From Pseudomonas sp. NCCP-436 (GTDB lineage Bacteria; Pseudomonadota; Gammaproteobacteria; Pseudomonadales; Pseudomonadaceae), in contig NZ_BPLZ01000002.1 of assembly GCF_019656335.1 (NCBI RefSeq), forward strand, positions 304,904 through 368,903: a DNA stretch of 64,000 bases, in the 5' to 3' direction. The notes beneath the pieces were generated by a model. It saw only the letters and a list, made by a program, of their open reading frames with translations, had not been told where the DNA came from and ran no database searches. Positions 49,876-61,102 of this stretch are shown here, piece after piece. Both the position numbers and the translations under genes were made by a program. Within the stretch, counting starts at the first letter, position 1; each line of letters opens with the position of its first letter.

Positions 49876-51072
49876 TCAATTGCTACGCAGGAAGCGGGCG
49901 ATTCGCTCGGCGGCTTCGATGCACTCGGCCAGTGGGGCTACCAGTGCCATGCGCACACGACCGGCGCCGGGGTTGACGCCATTGACCTCGCGCGACAGGT
50001 AGGAGCCGGGCACCACGGTCACGTGTTCGGCGGCGAATAGCTTGCGGGTGAAGGTGGTGTCGTCGCCCGGAGTTTTCGCCCAGAGATAGAAACCACCGTC
50101 CGGACGCTGTACATCCATCACTGGTGCGAGGATCTGCAATACGGCATCGAACTTCTCTCGGTACAGGTCGCGGTTGGCGCGCACGTGCGCCTCGTCGTTC
50201 CAGGCGGCGATGCTGGCCAGTTGGGTTTGTACCGGCATGGCGCAGCCGTGGTAGGTACGGTATAGCAGGAAGGCCTTGAGGATGTCGGCGTCACCGGCCA
50301 CGAAGCCCGAGCGCAGTCCCGGCAGGTTGGAACGCTTAGATAGGCTGTGGAACACCACGCAGCGCTTGAAATCGCTGCGGCCCAGCTCGGCACAGGCGGT
50401 CAGCAGGCCTGGCGGGGGAACGTCCTCGTCAAAGTACAGCTCGCTATAGCACTCGTCGGCAGCAATCACGAAGTCGTACTGGTCGGCCAGAGCGATCAGC
50501 TTCTTCAGGACTGGCAGTGGAATCAGCGCGCCAGTGGGGTTGCCAGGGGAGCAGAGGAACAGGATTTGGCAGCGTTGCCAGACCTCTTCCGGCACTGCGT
50601 CAAAGTCCGGGTTGAACCCCTGCTGCTCCAGACATGGCAGGTAGTGTGGCTCGGCTCCGGCGAGCAGGGCGGCACCTTCGTAGATCTGGTAGAAGGGGTT
50701 GGGGCTGACCACCAAGCCTTTGGCGCTGCGGTCGACCACGGTCTGAGTGAAGGCGAACAGTGCTTCCCGAGTGCCGTTGACCGGCAGCACATGCCGTGCG
50801 GCATCCATCCAGCCAGCAGGCACGGCGAAGCGCTGCTCGCACCAGTTGACGATGCTCTGGCGCAGCTCTGCCAGGCCCAGAGTGGTGGGATAGACCGCCA
50901 GTTTGTCCAGGCTGTCGGTCAGAGCCTGGGCAACGAAGTCGGGTGAGCGATGTTTGGGTTCGCCGATGGACAGGGCGATTGGCGAGCGATCGGCGGCGGG
51001 TTGTGCTCCGGCGAGCAGGGCGCGGAGCTTTTCGAACGGGTAGGGCTGCAGCTGGGCGAGGGCGGGATTCAT
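49876..51072 (-). CDS. dapC: N-succinyl-LL-diaminopimelate aminotransferase
   Basis: 398 residues, class I/II PLP aminotransferase. CSPGNPTG (about 174-181) and PLP lysine Lys246 (HSLSKRSNLPGLRSGF). The gene is next to glnD and in the dapD neighbourhood as in P. aeruginosa dapC, so it is the DAP-pathway enzyme rather than a general aspartate aminotransferase. Confidence 0.93.
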   Translation of the reverse strand: MNPALAQLQPYPFEKLRALLAGAQPAADRSPIALSIGEPKHRSPDFVAQALTDSLDKLAVYPTTLGLAELRQSIVNWCEQRFAVPAGWMDAARHVLPVNGTREALFAFTQTVVDRSAKGLVVSPNPFYQIYEGAALLAGAEPHYLPCLEQQGFNPDFDAVPEEVWQRCQILFLCSPGNPTGALIPLPVLKKLIALADQYDFVIAADECYSELYFDEDVPPPGLLTACAELGRSDFKRCVVFHSLSKRSNLPGLRSGFVAGDADILKAFLLYRTYHGCAMPVQTQLASIAAWNDEAHVRANRDLYREKFDAVLQILAPVMDVQRPDGGFYLWAKTPGDDTTFTRKLFAAEHVTVVPGSYLSREVNGVNPGAGRVRMALVAPLAECIEAAERIARFLRSN

Positions 51073-51201
51073 GGTCTTTGGGCATGTCCTGTTTGGGCAA
51101 CAACAAGGCTGCGGACACTAGCACGCGAAGCCGTTCCGGGAAATTCCCGATTGCTGACCGTTTGTTATCCGTTTAGGTCGCGTTGACGATAGTTGCGGGG
51201 C

Positions 51202-51228
51202 TCAAGCATGGGCAGTGGCGGCCGATAT
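51202..51228 (+). promoter_or_regulatory. FliA (sigma-28) promoter of the chemoreceptor gene
   Basis: TCAAG (51202-51206), exactly 14 bases, then GCCGATAT (51221-51228), 42 bp before the ATG. Same arrangement as at motY; the canonical pseudomonad flagellar late-gene promoter. Confidence 0.85.
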
Positions 51229-51269
51229 GCCGTTTCTCCGAAACCTCTTCCTGTGAGTCCTGCCCAGTC

Positions 51270-53162
51270 ATGCGTACCATCAAGTTCAGCCACAAAATCA
51301 TGCTGGCTGCGTCCCTGGTCGTTATTGTCGCCTTTGCATCCTTTGCTTTTTATAACGACTACCTGCAGCGCACCTCCATCCGCCAGGGATTGGCGAACTA
51401 CCTGAATGATGTAGGGGTGGTGTCGACCAGCAATATCCAGCACTGGCTGGAAGGGCGCATGCAACTGCTGGACAGCCTTGCGGAATCGGTGGAGGAGGAT
51501 AGCTCGGCTGTGGCGCTGACGAAGAGCCTGCAACAGCGCAGTGTTGCTTCGGCGTTCCTGTATGCCTATTACGGCGAGGCCGACGGCACCTACACGCAGT
51601 ACCCGCCGAGCAGTCTGCCTGCCGGCTATGACCCGCGCCAGCGGCCCTGGTACAAGAGTGCGGCTGGCATGAATGGGCCGGGCCTCACGCCGCCCTACCT
51701 GGCGGCGGATCCTCGCGATGGCATGCTGATCACCATTACCCGGCCGATTCTGGCTGGCGGCGGCCTGCAAGGCGTGGTGGGCGGCGACCTGAAGTTGCAG
51801 ACGGTGGACGATATTCTCAATTCCTTCGATCTGGGCGGCATGGGCTATGCCTTCATGGTCGATGAGCAGGGCACCGTTTTGCTGCACCCGGACAAGGAGC
51901 GAGTACTCAAGCGTCTTTCCGATATCTATCCGACGGGAGCTCCACGTCTCTCATCGGAGTTGCAGAGTGTCACCGGGCCTGATGGCAGCGAGCGCATCGT
52001 CACCTTCCAGCCGGTGAGCGGGTTGTCCGGTGTGCGCTGGTATGTGGGCTTCTCCATTGACGAAGACAAGGCCTTCGCCGCTCTGCATGAATCGCGTCTG
52101 TCGGCGCTGATGGCCACGCTGATCGGTGTGGTCACCATCCTGGTGCTGCTGGGCATGCTGATTCGCTTCCTGCTGCGGCCGCTGCATCTGATGAGCCAGG
52201 CCATGAGCGGCATTGCCGACGGCGAGGGGGATCTGACCCAGCGTCTGACGGTGGCCTCCGGCGACGAATTCGGCGAGTTGGCCGAGGCTTTCAATCGTTT
52301 CGTCGAGCGTATCCACGAGTCGATTCGCGAGGTGGCCTCGGCCACGCGTGAGGTGCATGCACGGGTCAGTACCGTGGTGCAGGCTTCCAATGCCTCTATG
52401 AGCAATTCCAGCGAGCAGGCGGTGCGTACCGACAGCGTGGCGGCGGCGATCAACGAACTCGGCGCCGCCGCCCAGGAAATTGCGCGCAATGCTGCCGATG
52501 CCTCGGTGCAGGCCAGTGAGGCGCGGCGCGATGCTGAAGAAGGCCAACACATGGTTGAGCGCACGCTGGGCTCGATGTCGGAGCTGTCACAGAAGATTCA
52601 GGCGGCAGGCACTCATATTGAGATGCTCAGCGAGAAAAGCGACGACATCGGGCAGATCCTCGATGTCATCAAGGGCATTTCCGAGCAGACCAACCTGCTG
52701 GCGCTCAATGCCGCCATTGAGGCTGCCCGTGCGGGCGAGGCCGGGCGTGGTTTTGCCGTGGTGGCCGACGAGGTGCGCAACCTGGCACAGCGCACGCAAA
52801 GCTCGGCGCAGGAAATCCAGCAGATGATCGAACAATTGCAGGCGGGTGCCCGGGAGGCCGTGGCTACCATGACGGAGAGCCGACGCTACAGTGACGATAG
52901 TGTGCGCATCGGCGAGCAGGCAGGCGACAATCTGCGTGGCGTGACCCGGCGTATCGGGGATATCGACGGGATGAACCAGTCGGTGGCCACCGCCACGGAA
53001 GAACAGACCTCGGTGATCGAGAGCCTGAATATGGACATTACCGAGATCAACGTCCTCAACCAGGACGGAGTACGCAACCTGGAGGCCAGTTTGAGTGCCT
53101 GTACCGAGCTTGACCAGCAGGTGCTGCGGCTTCGGCAACTGGTAGACAGCTTTAGGATCTGA
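51270..53162 (+). CDS. Methyl-accepting chemotaxis protein, PctA/B/C-like (dCache amino-acid receptor)
   Basis: 630 residues from the ATG at 51270. Helix 1 (about 10-29), a periplasmic dCache domain to about 280, helix 2, HAMP, and a signalling domain with the hairpin [19 protein letters not shown]. All six amino-acid-binding positions of the dCache_1AA motif are present: Tyr120, Arg125, Trp127, Tyr128 ([10 protein letters not shown]), Tyr143 and Asp173 (VVGGDLKL). This closely matches P. aeruginosa PctA, so L-amino acids are the likely ligands. Transcribed from a FliA promoter. Confidence 0.95.
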   Translation: MRTIKFSHKIMLAASLVVIVAFASFAFYNDYLQRTSIRQGLANYLNDVGVVSTSNIQHWLEGRMQLLDSLAESVEEDSSAVALTKSLQQRSVASAFLYAYYGEADGTYTQYPPSSLPAGYDPRQRPWYKSAAGMNGPGLTPPYLAADPRDGMLITITRPILAGGGLQGVVGGDLKLQTVDDILNSFDLGGMGYAFMVDEQGTVLLHPDKERVLKRLSDIYPTGAPRLSSELQSVTGPDGSERIVTFQPVSGLSGVRWYVGFSIDEDKAFAALHESRLSALMATLIGVVTILVLLGMLIRFLLRPLHLMSQAMSGIADGEGDLTQRLTVASGDEFGELAEAFNRFVERIHESIREVASATREVHARVSTVVQASNASMSNSSEQAVRTDSVAAAINELGAAAQEIARNAADASVQASEARRDAEEGQHMVERTLGSMSELSQKIQAAGTHIEMLSEKSDDIGQILDVIKGISEQTNLLALNAAIEAARAGEAGRGFAVVADEVRNLAQRTQSSAQEIQQMIEQLQAGAREAVATMTESRRYSDDSVRIGEQAGDNLRGVTRRIGDIDGMNQSVATATEEQTSVIESLNMDITEINVLNQDGVRNLEASLSACTELDQQVLRLRQLVDSFRI

Positions 53163-53165
53163 CAG

Positions 53166-53192
53166 GAGGCCCGGATTATCGATCCGGGCCTC
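53166..53192. terminator. Bidirectional terminator between the chemoreceptor and glnD
   Basis: Perfect 11-bp arms GAGGCCCGGAT / ATCCGGGCCTC with loop TATCG, followed on the plus strand by TGTTTC. Begins 4 nt past the chemoreceptor stop and 5 nt before the glnD end. Confidence 0.8.
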
Positions 53193-53196
53193 TGTT

Positions 53197-55899
53197 TCAG
53201 AAGGTGATATCGCTCGTCTGGCTGGAGGTAATGCTTGGCTCGGCCAGCTTGCTGATGATGGCCTGCTGCAGGCGGGCGCAAAACTCCGGGTCGGACAATG
53301 GCTGATTGTCGGCATCGGTGATGAAGAACACGTCTTCTACCCGCTCGCCGAGGGTGGCAATCTTGGCGTTTTGCACCGACAGATCGTATTCCAGGAAGAT
53401 CCTGCCGATGCGTGCGAGCAGGCCCGGACGGTCCGGAGCGGTCAGTTCCAGGATGGTGACTGGTCGCTGCGCGTCGTTGTGGATGGTCACCTGTGGGGCG
53501 AAGGCGAAGTGCTTAAGCTGGCGCGGCACTCTGCGCTGGATGATGGTGGGGTATTCGTCCGGATTTTTCAGCGCTTCGATCAGGCCATCGCGGATTTGCT
53601 GGATACGCTGCGGGTTGTTGCCGATTGGGCTGCCGTCGGCCTCCAGCACCACGTAGGTGTCGAGGGTGAACTGGCTGGTGGAGGTGATGATCCGGGCGTC
53701 GTGGATGTTCAGGTTGAGCTGGCTCATGGCCGCCACCGTCACCGCGAAGAAGTCATGCTGATCCGGGGCGTAGATAAAGATCTGCGTGCCACCCTCGAAC
53801 TCGTGCTGGGTGGTTTCCTTGATCAGCACCAGTGGGCCGGCATCGTCGGGATGGTGCAGGATAGCCTCGGTGTGCAAGGCGACGTCGTCGGCAGTGTGAC
53901 GCAGGAAGTAGTCGTCGCCCAGCTGGCTCCATAGCTGTTCGGCCTCGTCCTGGTCGGTGCCGGCGCGCAGCAGTATGTCCAGTGCCGCGCTTTGCGTCTG
54001 GCGAATCTGCTCCTCGCGATCCAGTGGATTCTCCAGGCCGCGACCGAGGGCGCGTTTGGTCTCGGTGTAGAGCTGGCGCAGCAGGCTGGCGCGCCAGGAA
54101 TTCCATAGGCGTGGGTTGGTGGCGTTGATGTCGGCCACGGTGAGCACGTAGAGGTAGTCCAGGCGAGTCTGGTCGCCGACGAACTGGGCGAAGTCGTGAA
54201 TTACCTGTGGATCCGACAGATCCTTGCGCTGCGCGGTGGTGGACATCACCAGATGGTTCTGCACCAGCCAGACGATCAGTGCGCTGTCCCAGGCCGGCAG
54301 GTGGTGGCGGCGGGCGAAAGCCTCCGCGTCCACTGCGCCCAGCTCGGAGTGATCGCCGCCGCGCCCCTTGCCAATGTCGTGGTAAAGACCGGCCAGGTAG
54401 ATCAGCTCTGGCTTGGGCAGTTTGTCGATCAGCTCGCTGGCCAGCGGAAACTTCTCGGCCAGCTCCGGCCAGCGGAACTTGCGCAGGTGCTTGATCAGAT
54501 TGAGGGTGTGAGCATCCACCGTGTAGATGTGGAAGAGGTCGTGCTGCATCTGCCCGACAATATGGCCGAATTCCGGCAGGTAGCGGCCCAGAATGCCGTA
54601 GCGGTTCATCCGTCGCAGGTTGCGGTGGATACCTTCACGGCATTTGAACAGCTCAATGAACAGGCTGGTATTGCGGATGTCCTTGCGGAAGTCTTCGTCG
54701 ATTTGCTCGCGACTGTCGCGCAGCAGACGAATGCTGTCGGCGCGCATGCCCTTGATCTGCGGATTCTGGGCCAGCAGCACGAAGACTTCGAGGATTGCAA
54801 AAGGGGTGCGTCGGAATACGTTCGGGTGGGTGACCTCGATATAGCCGTCACGTACCTGGAAGCGACTGTTCAGCGGCGTTGCCGGGCTGCTCTCGCTGCT
54901 GCGCAGGATGACTTCCTCGAAGTGCTGGTTGATCAGATCCGACAGCTCCGAGATGCCCATCACTACACGGTAGTACTTCTGCATGAAGTGCTCGATGCTG
55001 CGCCTGCCGTTGCCATCCTGATAGCCGAGCAGTGCAGCTACCTTTGCCTGGTAGTCGAACAGCAGACGATCCTCGGCGCGATCTGCCAGCATGTGCAGGG
55101 CGTAGCGTACTTTCCAGAGAAATTCCTGGCTGGATGAGAGCAGGGCATACTCGCTCTCCAGTAGAAAACCCTGGCCGACCAGCGCCTGCAGGTTGAGGGT
55201 GCCGAATTGGCGGCGGGCAACCCAGAGCACGGTCTGGATATCGCGCAGCCCGCCGGGTGAACCCTTGATGTTCGGCTCAAGATTGTATTCGGTGTCGTTG
55301 TATTTGGCGTGGCGCGCTTTGCGCTCGTCGCGCTTGGCCAGGTAGAAAGCCTGGCTTGGCCACATGGCATGCGTGTCGGTGACCTGCTGCATGCGCTGGC
55401 GTAAATGCTCCGGGCCGGCGATGGTGCGGCTTTCCATCAGGTTGGTTATAACCGTCAGATCGGCGCGGGCCTCTTGGGCGCATTCGTTCACCGAGCGCAC
55501 GCTCTGCCCCACCTCCAGGCCGATATCCCAGAGCAGAGTGAGAAAGCCCTCAATGGAGTCGCGGAAGAGCTCGTGATCGTCATCGCCGAGCAGGATCAGC
55601 AGGTCGATATCAGAGTAGGGGTGCAGCTCGCCGCGGCCATAGCCGCCGACCGCTACCAGGGAAATGGCGCTCTCGTCGCTCCAGGAAAAGCGTTTCCAAG
55701 CTTCCTGCAGAATGTGGTCGACGAACCAGGCGCGCTCCTGCACCAGTCGGCGGATGTCGTGTCCGGCGCGGAAACGTGCGTCGAGCACCTCATGAGCCTG
55801 ACGAATGGCCTTCTTGAAGGCGGCAATGGGGCTGGACTTCAGGGCCAGTTCGGCCTGGAACTGGCCGCGGTCAAACAGTTCGGGATCCGTCTGCGACAT
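53197..55899 (-). CDS. glnD: Bifunctional uridylyltransferase/uridylyl-removing enzyme GlnD
   Basis: 900 residues from the ATG at 55899 ([20 protein letters not shown]), the start used by the P. aeruginosa protein; upstream ATG (55911) and TTG (55926) are less well placed. Nucleotidyltransferase domain with [22 protein letters not shown] phosphohydrolase domain with [16 protein letters not shown], and two C-terminal ACT domains that sense glutamine. It modifies PII proteins to signal nitrogen state. Confidence 0.97.
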   Translation of the reverse strand: MSQTDPELFDRGQFQAELALKSSPIAAFKKAIRQAHEVLDARFRAGHDIRRLVQERAWFVDHILQEAWKRFSWSDESAISLVAVGGYGRGELHPYSDIDLLILLGDDDHELFRDSIEGFLTLLWDIGLEVGQSVRSVNECAQEARADLTVITNLMESRTIAGPEHLRQRMQQVTDTHAMWPSQAFYLAKRDERKARHAKYNDTEYNLEPNIKGSPGGLRDIQTVLWVARRQFGTLNLQALVGQGFLLESEYALLSSSQEFLWKVRYALHMLADRAEDRLLFDYQAKVAALLGYQDGNGRRSIEHFMQKYYRVVMGISELSDLINQHFEEVILRSSESSPATPLNSRFQVRDGYIEVTHPNVFRRTPFAILEVFVLLAQNPQIKGMRADSIRLLRDSREQIDEDFRKDIRNTSLFIELFKCREGIHRNLRRMNRYGILGRYLPEFGHIVGQMQHDLFHIYTVDAHTLNLIKHLRKFRWPELAEKFPLASELIDKLPKPELIYLAGLYHDIGKGRGGDHSELGAVDAEAFARRHHLPAWDSALIVWLVQNHLVMSTTAQRKDLSDPQVIHDFAQFVGDQTRLDYLYVLTVADINATNPRLWNSWRASLLRQLYTETKRALGRGLENPLDREEQIRQTQSAALDILLRAGTDQDEAEQLWSQLGDDYFLRHTADDVALHTEAILHHPDDAGPLVLIKETTQHEFEGGTQIFIYAPDQHDFFAVTVAAMSQLNLNIHDARIITSTSQFTLDTYVVLEADGSPIGNNPQRIQQIRDGLIEALKNPDEYPTIIQRRVPRQLKHFAFAPQVTIHNDAQRPVTILELTAPDRPGLLARIGRIFLEYDLSVQNAKIATLGERVEDVFFITDADNQPLSDPEFCARLQQAIISKLAEPSITSSQTSDITF

Positions 55900-55927
55900 G
55901 GCGTTCGCCATCCTCTGAAAGATCAAA

Positions 55928-55944
55928 GGGGGCGAACTGCCCCC
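55928..55944 (-). terminator. Terminator between map and glnD
   Basis: 6-bp arms GGGGGC (55928-55933) / GCCCCC (55939-55944) with loop GAACT; on the minus strand followed by TTTGATCTTTC. Terminates the map message just before the glnD start. Confidence 0.65.
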
Positions 55945-55968
55945 AGGGGCTGGTGGGGGCGATTGGAG

Positions 55969-56757
55969 TTAGCGGCCGACTGCCGTGCGGGCGATGGTGT
56001 CGTCGCCGCGTAGCGTAAGAATTTCATAGCCGTCGGCGGTGACCAGCACGGTGTGCTCCCACTGGGCAGAAAGCTTGCGATCCTTGGTGATGGCGGTCCA
56101 GCCGTCGCCCAGCAGGCGGGTTTCCGCGCGGCCCTGGTTGATCATCGGCTCGATGGTGAAGGTCATGCCTTCCTTCAGTTCCATGCCGGTACCGGCCTTG
56201 CCGTAGTGCAGTACCTGGGGCTCTTCGTGGAACACCGCACCGATACCGTGACCACAATATTCACGTACAACAGAAAAGCCGTTGCGCTCGGCGTGCTTCT
56301 GGATCACCTCGCCAATATCGCCCAGGCGGGTACCCGGCTTGACCAGTTCGATACCTTTATAGAGGCATTCCTGGGTGATCCGGGTCAGGCGTTCGGCCCA
56401 CTCGGCGACTTTGCCGACCATGAACATCTTGCTGGTATCACCATGGTAGCCATCCTTGATCACAGTGATGTCAATGTTGAGGATGTCACCATCCTTCAAA
56501 GGCTTGTCATTGGGAATGCCGTGGCACACCACATGGTTGATCGAGGTGCAGATGGACTTGGGGAAACCCTTGTAGTTGAGCGGCGCGGGAATGGCCTTCT
56601 GCACGTTGACAATGTAGTCGTGGCAGATGCGGTCGAGTTCTTCAGTGGTGACGCCCGGCCTGACATGTTCACCGATCATCTCCAGCACTTCGGCAGCCAG
56701 ACGGCCGGCCACGCGCATTTTCTCGATTTCTTCGGGGGACTTGATGGTGACGGTCAT
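55969..56757 (-). CDS. map: Type I methionine aminopeptidase
   Basis: 262 residues from the ATG at 56757 (MTVTIKSPEEIEKMRVAGRL). All metal and catalytic residues are present: His79, Asp96, Asp107, His170, Glu203 and Glu234. Removes N-terminal Met from nascent proteins. Divergent from rpsB, the standard gammaproteobacterial layout. Confidence 0.97.
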   Translation of the reverse strand: MTVTIKSPEEIEKMRVAGRLAAEVLEMIGEHVRPGVTTEELDRICHDYIVNVQKAIPAPLNYKGFPKSICTSINHVVCHGIPNDKPLKDGDILNIDITVIKDGYHGDTSKMFMVGKVAEWAERLTRITQECLYKGIELVKPGTRLGDIGEVIQKHAERNGFSVVREYCGHGIGAVFHEEPQVLHYGKAGTGMELKEGMTFTIEPMINQGRAETRLLGDGWTAITKDRKLSAQWEHTVLVTADGYEILTLRGDDTIARTAVGR

Positions 56758-56892
56758 GGCAACTCTCAGGGCAAGCGGTAAAGAAAGGCGCCATGTTAGC
56801 AGGTTCTGCAGACAGGCCCCAAAGCTCCCTTGGTGGTCGACAGTGCGGGAGCGTCTTAAGGGGGAAGCTTTATAGCCTGTTGCGCTTTTTTG

Positions 56893-57033
56893 TGGTATAA
56901 AACGCGCCGCTTTGCGGGCAGTGCGCCCTCCAAGCCTGAACCCACACACGTATCGACACGGTTTCCTGGGTGCCTGAAAGGGTTGGAAACTGGGATGCGT
57001 GGAGGCCTAACCCGACTTATTTAAGGAACTATC
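56893..57033 (+). promoter_or_regulatory. rpsB promoter and S2 (t44-type) leader
   Basis: An extended -10 promoter TGGTATAAA (56893-56901) lacks a clear -35. It is followed by a leader of about 125 nt with hairpins GGGC/GCCC (56917-56929) and a larger structure around GGTTTCCTGGGTGCC, and ends with AACCCGACTTA before AAGGA and the ATG. In gammaproteobacteria this leader (t44 RNA in E. coli) mediates feedback by ribosomal protein S2. Confidence 0.6.
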
Positions 57034-57777
57034 ATGTCCCAAGTCACCATGCGCGATATGCTGAAGGCCGGTGTGCACTTCGGCCACCAGACCCGTTACT
57101 GGAACCCGAAAATGGGTAAATACATTTTCGGTGCGCGCAACAAAATTCACATCATCAACCTCGAAAAGACCCTGCCGATGTTCAACGAGGCGCTGTCCTT
57201 CGTTGAAAAGCTGGCTGCCGGCAAGAACAAGATCCTGTTCGTCGGTACCAAGCGTTCCGCTGGCAAGATCGTTCGTGAAGAAGCTGCTCGTTGCGGTTCG
57301 CCGTTCGTCGATCACCGTTGGCTGGGCGGCATGCTGACCAACTACAAGACCATTCGTGCTTCGATCAAGCGCCTGCGCGAGCTGGAAACCCAGTCCCAGG
57401 ACGGCACCTTTGCCAAGCTGACCAAGAAAGAAGCTCTGATGCGCACCCGTGATCTGGAAAAGCTGGATCGTAGCCTGGGTGGTATCAAGGACATGGGTGG
57501 TCTGCCGGACGCTCTGTTTGTGATCGACGTTGATCATGAGCGTATCGCTATCACCGAAGCCAACAAGCTGGGTATTCCGGTTATTGGTGTGGTCGATACC
57601 AACAGCAGCCCGGAAGGTGTTGACTACGTCATCCCGGGTAACGATGACGCCATTCGCGCCATCCAGCTGTACATGAGTGCCATGGCCGATGCTGTGATTC
57701 GTGGTCGCAGCAATGCTGGTGGCGCCACCGAAGAGTTCGTCGAAGAAGCCCCGGCTGCCGAGAGCGCTGAAGGCTAA
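57034..57777 (+). CDS. rpsB: 30S ribosomal protein S2
   Basis: 247 residues, full length, starting [26 protein letters not shown] with AAGGA nine bases upstream. Binds the 30S subunit head and recruits S1. Codon usage is strongly biased, as expected for a ribosomal protein. Followed by a terminator-like hairpin before tsf. Confidence 0.99.
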   Translation: MSQVTMRDMLKAGVHFGHQTRYWNPKMGKYIFGARNKIHIINLEKTLPMFNEALSFVEKLAAGKNKILFVGTKRSAGKIVREEAARCGSPFVDHRWLGGMLTNYKTIRASIKRLRELETQSQDGTFAKLTKKEALMRTRDLEKLDRSLGGIKDMGGLPDALFVIDVDHERIAITEANKLGIPVIGVVDTNSSPEGVDYVIPGNDDAIRAIQLYMSAMADAVIRGRSNAGGATEEFVEEAPAAESAEG

Positions 57778-57817
57778 GCGTCCGCGTCAGGCATCTGGCG
57801 TTATGCGCTTGTGCAAG

Positions 57818-57839
57818 AAGGGGGCTAGGCCCCCTTTTT
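57818..57839 (+). terminator. Hairpin between rpsB and tsf
   Basis: Arms AAGGGGGC (57818-57825) / GCCCCCTT (57829-57836) followed by TTT, in the 112-bp gap. A partial terminator that would give more S2 than EF-Ts, as known for rpsB-tsf. Confidence 0.75.
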
Positions 57840-57889
57840 GCCACCCACAGATTTGATTTGGTTGAAGACCTACCGAGAGGATTTTCAAG

Positions 57890-58753
57890 ATGGCAGAAAT
57901 TACTGCAGCCCTGGTTAAAGAACTGCGCGAGCGTACTGGCCAAGGCATGATGGAGTGCAAAAAAGCCCTGGTTGCTGCCGGCGGCGACATCGAGAAAGCC
58001 ATTGATGACATGCGCGCCTCCGGTGCCATCAAGGCCGCCAAGAAGGCTGGCAACATTGCTGCTGAAGGTGCCATCGCTGTTCGCGTTGAAGGTGGCCGTG
58101 GTGTGATCATCGAAGTCAACTCGCAGACCGACTTCCTCGCTCTGCAGGACGACTTCAAGAACTTCGTCAAAGAAAGCATCGACGAAGCCTTCGAGCAAAA
58201 CCTGACCGACGTCGCTCCGCTGGTTGCTTCCCGTGAGTCGGCCCGTGAGGCTCTGGTGGCCAAGACCGGCGAGAACGTCAACATCCGTCGCTTGAGTGCT
58301 GTTGCCGGTGAAACCGTTGGTTCCTATCTGCACGGTCACCGTATCGGCGTTCTGGTTGTTCTCAAGGGCGGCAACGAAGAGCTGGCCAAACATGTGGCCA
58401 TGCACGTGGCTGCCTCCAACCCGGCCGTAGTGACTCCGGATCAGGTTTCCGAGGAGCTGATCGCCAAGGAGAAAGAGATCTTCCTGCAGCTGAACGCCGA
58501 GAAGATCGCCGGCAAGCCGGAAAACATCGTTGAGAACATGGTCAAGGGTCGCATCAACAAGTTCCTGGCCGAAGCCAGCCTGGTCGAGCAAGCCTTCGTC
58601 ATGGATCCGGAAGTCAAGGTTGGTGATCTGGTGAAGAAGGCCGGTGCCGAAATCGTTTCCTTCGTACGCTTCGAAGTGGGCGAAGGCATCGAGAAGGTCG
58701 AGACCGACTTCGCTGCCGAAGTTGCCGCTCAGGTTGCTGCCAGCCAGCAGTAA
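57890..58753 (+). CDS. tsf: Translation elongation factor Ts
   Basis: 287 residues, full length. N-terminal TS-N domain with [24 protein letters not shown] and the EF-Tu-contacting core with [10 protein letters not shown]. Exchanges GDP for GTP on EF-Tu. A GAGAGG ribosome site precedes the ATG; strongly biased codons. Confidence 0.99.
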   Translation: MAEITAALVKELRERTGQGMMECKKALVAAGGDIEKAIDDMRASGAIKAAKKAGNIAAEGAIAVRVEGGRGVIIEVNSQTDFLALQDDFKNFVKESIDEAFEQNLTDVAPLVASRESAREALVAKTGENVNIRRLSAVAGETVGSYLHGHRIGVLVVLKGGNEELAKHVAMHVAASNPAVVTPDQVSEELIAKEKEIFLQLNAEKIAGKPENIVENMVKGRINKFLAEASLVEQAFVMDPEVKVGDLVKKAGAEIVSFVRFEVGEGIEKVETDFAAEVAAQVAASQQ

Positions 58754-58876
58754 GCGGTTCGGCCAGAGGGTTGCTGGTCATTTTGCCGCGACTGCGGTTT
58801 GGTCGCCGAGTCGGCTGCGGGCGTGACGTTGGTCTTGTCCGCGACACTGCCGGTGTGATCAGCAATCCGGTCCCCT

Positions 58877-58908
58877 AAGAGGCTGCTCGCTTGCGCGTGC
58901 GGCCTCTT
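58877..58908 (+). terminator. Terminator after tsf
   Basis: Arms AAGAGGC (58877-58883) / GCCTCTT (58902-58908) continued by an inner stem GCxCGC / GCGxGC and loop TTGC. Followed by TGCC. Leaves about 130 bp for a pyrH promoter, which I cannot place. The 282-bp gap 58754-59035 otherwise holds nothing I recognise. Confidence 0.7.
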
Positions 58909-59035
58909 TGCCAAATAGCGGGGTGACAATGCATTAGCGGCCGTGCAACCAACGGTCGGTGGCACAATCGAAGTGCCGAGTAATCAGCAGCACTGGCTGC
59001 TCACGAATTTCCAATCGCCGCAGGAGAGACTTGCA

Positions 59036-59779
59036 ATGGCTCAGCAGACGACGGGTCGCCAACCTCGCTACAAACGCATTCTGCTCAAACTGAGCGGCGA
59101 AGCTCTGATGGGATCCGAGGACTTCGGCATCGATCCCAAGGTGCTGGATCGCATGGCGCTTGAAGTCGGCCAGTTGGTCGGCATTGGCGTGCAGGTTGGC
59201 CTGGTGATCGGTGGTGGCAACCTGTTCCGTGGTGCCGCACTGTCGGCGGCCGGTATGGATCGCGTTACCGGCGACCACATGGGCATGCTGGCGACTGTGA
59301 TGAACGCGCTGGCCATGCGTGATGCGCTGGAGCGATCGAACATCCCCGCCATCGTGATGTCGGCAATCTCCATGGTGGGCGTAACTGACCACTATGATCG
59401 TCGCAAGGCCATGCGCCACCTCAAAAGTGGTGAGGTGGTGATCTTTGCCGCCGGTACCGGCAACCCGTTCTTTACCACCGATTCGGCTGCTTGCCTGCGG
59501 GCCATCGAGATCGACGCGGACGTCGTTCTGAAGGCGACCAAGGTTGATGGCGTGTACACTGCCGACCCATTCAAGGATCCGCATGCCGAGAAGTTCGAAC
59601 GGCTGACCTATGACGAGGTGCTGGATCGCAAGCTGGGTGTGATGGATCTGACAGCTATCTGCCTGTGCCGCGATCACAACATGCCGCTGCGGGTCTTCAA
59701 CATGAATAAGCCGGGCGCCCTGCTCAACGTGGTTGTAGGTGGCGCCGAAGGAACTCTGATCGAGGAGGATGCACAATGA
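59036..59779 (+). CDS. pyrH: UMP kinase
   Basis: 247 residues from the ATG at 59036 ([24 protein letters not shown]), after AGGAGAG. Amino-acid-kinase fold with [20 protein letters not shown] and the GTP-sensing region typical of bacterial hexameric UMP kinase. Phosphorylates UMP to UDP. Overlaps frr by 4 nt. Confidence 0.98.
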   Translation: MAQQTTGRQPRYKRILLKLSGEALMGSEDFGIDPKVLDRMALEVGQLVGIGVQVGLVIGGGNLFRGAALSAAGMDRVTGDHMGMLATVMNALAMRDALERSNIPAIVMSAISMVGVTDHYDRRKAMRHLKSGEVVIFAAGTGNPFFTTDSAACLRAIEIDADVVLKATKVDGVYTADPFKDPHAEKFERLTYDEVLDRKLGVMDLTAICLCRDHNMPLRVFNMNKPGALLNVVVGGAEGTLIEEDAQ

Positions 59780-60333
59780 TCAACGATATTAAGAAAGCCG
59801 CCCAGGCGCGCATGAGCAAGTCCCTGGAAGCGCTGGATCGCAACCTGGCCTCCATTCGTACCGGTCGCGCCCATCCCAGCATTCTGGACAGCGTCAAGGT
59901 TCCGGCCTGGGGTAGCGAAATGCCGCTGAATCAGGTGGCCTCCATTACCGTTGAGGACGCTCGTACTTTGAAGATCGTCGCGCATGACAAGAACCTCAGC
60001 GCTGCTATCGAGAAGGCCATCCTGACCTCGGATCTGGGCCTGAACCCGAGCAGTGCAGGCACCACCATCCGTGTGCCGATGCCGGCTCTGACGGAGGAAA
60101 CCCGCAAGGGCTACACCCGTCAGGCGCGCGGTGTCGCCGAGGAAGCCAAGGTTGCGGTGCGCAACGTGCGTCGGGACGCTTTGGCCGAGCTGAAGAAGCT
60201 GTCCAAGGCCAAGGAGATCAGCGAGGATGAAGAGCGTCGCGCGGCCGACGAGCTGCAGAAAATCACTGACAAGTTCATTGCCGACGTGGACAAGGCGCTG
60301 GAGCTCAAGGAAGCGGATCTGATGGCCGTCTGA
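59776..60333 (+). CDS. frr: Ribosome recycling factor
   Basis: 185 residues, full length. Long three-helix bundle with [11 protein letters not shown] and the tip [19 protein letters not shown]. With EF-G it splits post-termination ribosomes. Translationally coupled to pyrH; uppS follows after 16 bp. Confidence 0.99.
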   Translation: MINDIKKAAQARMSKSLEALDRNLASIRTGRAHPSILDSVKVPAWGSEMPLNQVASITVEDARTLKIVAHDKNLSAAIEKAILTSDLGLNPSSAGTTIRVPMPALTEETRKGYTRQARGVAEEAKVAVRNVRRDALAELKKLSKAKEISEDEERRAADELQKITDKFIADVDKALELKEADLMAV

Positions 60334-60349
60334 CGGCTGAGCACCAGAC

Positions 60350-61102
60350 ATGGATAAGAATAAGCAGGGGGCGGTGCCCCGGCATGTCGCCATCATCATG
60401 GATGGCAACAACCGCTGGGCGAAAAAGCGCCTGTTGCCAGGTGTGGCCGGACACAAGGCCGGCGTCGATGCGGTACGTGCAGTAATCGAGGTGTGTGCCG
60501 AGTCGGGTGTCGAAGTGCTGACCCTGTTCGCCTTCTCCAGTGAAAACTGGCAGCGGCCTGCTGAAGAGGTCGGTGCCTTGATGGAGCTGTTCCTGGGGGC
60601 GCTGCGTCGTGAGACGCGGCGCTTGCTGGAAAACGACATCTGCCTGCGCATCATTGGTGACCGTTCGCGCTTTCATCCGGAGCTGCAGGCTGCCATGCGC
60701 GAAGCTGAGCTGATGACGGCAGGCGAGCGCCGTTTCACGCTGCAAATCGCTGCCAACTACGGTGGTCAGTGGGATATTGCCCAGGCCGCTCAGCGTCTGG
60801 CTCGCGAAGTGCAGGCCGGGCATCTGCAGGCCGAGGACATCACTCCTGAGCTGTTGCAGGGCTGTCTCGCTACTGGTGATCTGCCGTTGCCGGATCTGTG
60901 TATCCGAACCGGCGGCGAGTATCGCATCAGCAATTTCCTGCTCTGGCAACTGGCCTACAGCGAGTTGTACTTCTCCGACCTTTATTGGCCGGACTTCAAG
61001 CACGATGCCATGCGCCAGGCGCTGGCCGATTTCGCTACCCGCCAGCGTCGCTTCGGCAAGACCAGCGAGCAGGTGGAAGCCGAGGCGCGCTCTCAATGTT
61101 GA
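60350..61102 (+). CDS. uppS: Undecaprenyl pyrophosphate synthase (cis-prenyltransferase)
   Basis: 250 residues. IIMDGNNRWAKKR with catalytic Asp18, FAFSSENWQRP and RTGGEYRISNFLLWQLAYSE are the family motifs. Makes the C55 lipid carrier precursor for cell-wall synthesis. Its stop overlaps the cdsA start. Confidence 0.98.
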   Translation: MDKNKQGAVPRHVAIIMDGNNRWAKKRLLPGVAGHKAGVDAVRAVIEVCAESGVEVLTLFAFSSENWQRPAEEVGALMELFLGALRRETRRLLENDICLRIIGDRSRFHPELQAAMREAELMTAGERRFTLQIAANYGGQWDIAQAAQRLAREVQAGHLQAEDITPELLQGCLATGDLPLPDLCIRTGGEYRISNFLLWQLAYSELYFSDLYWPDFKHDAMRQALADFATRQRRFGKTSEQVEAEARSQC

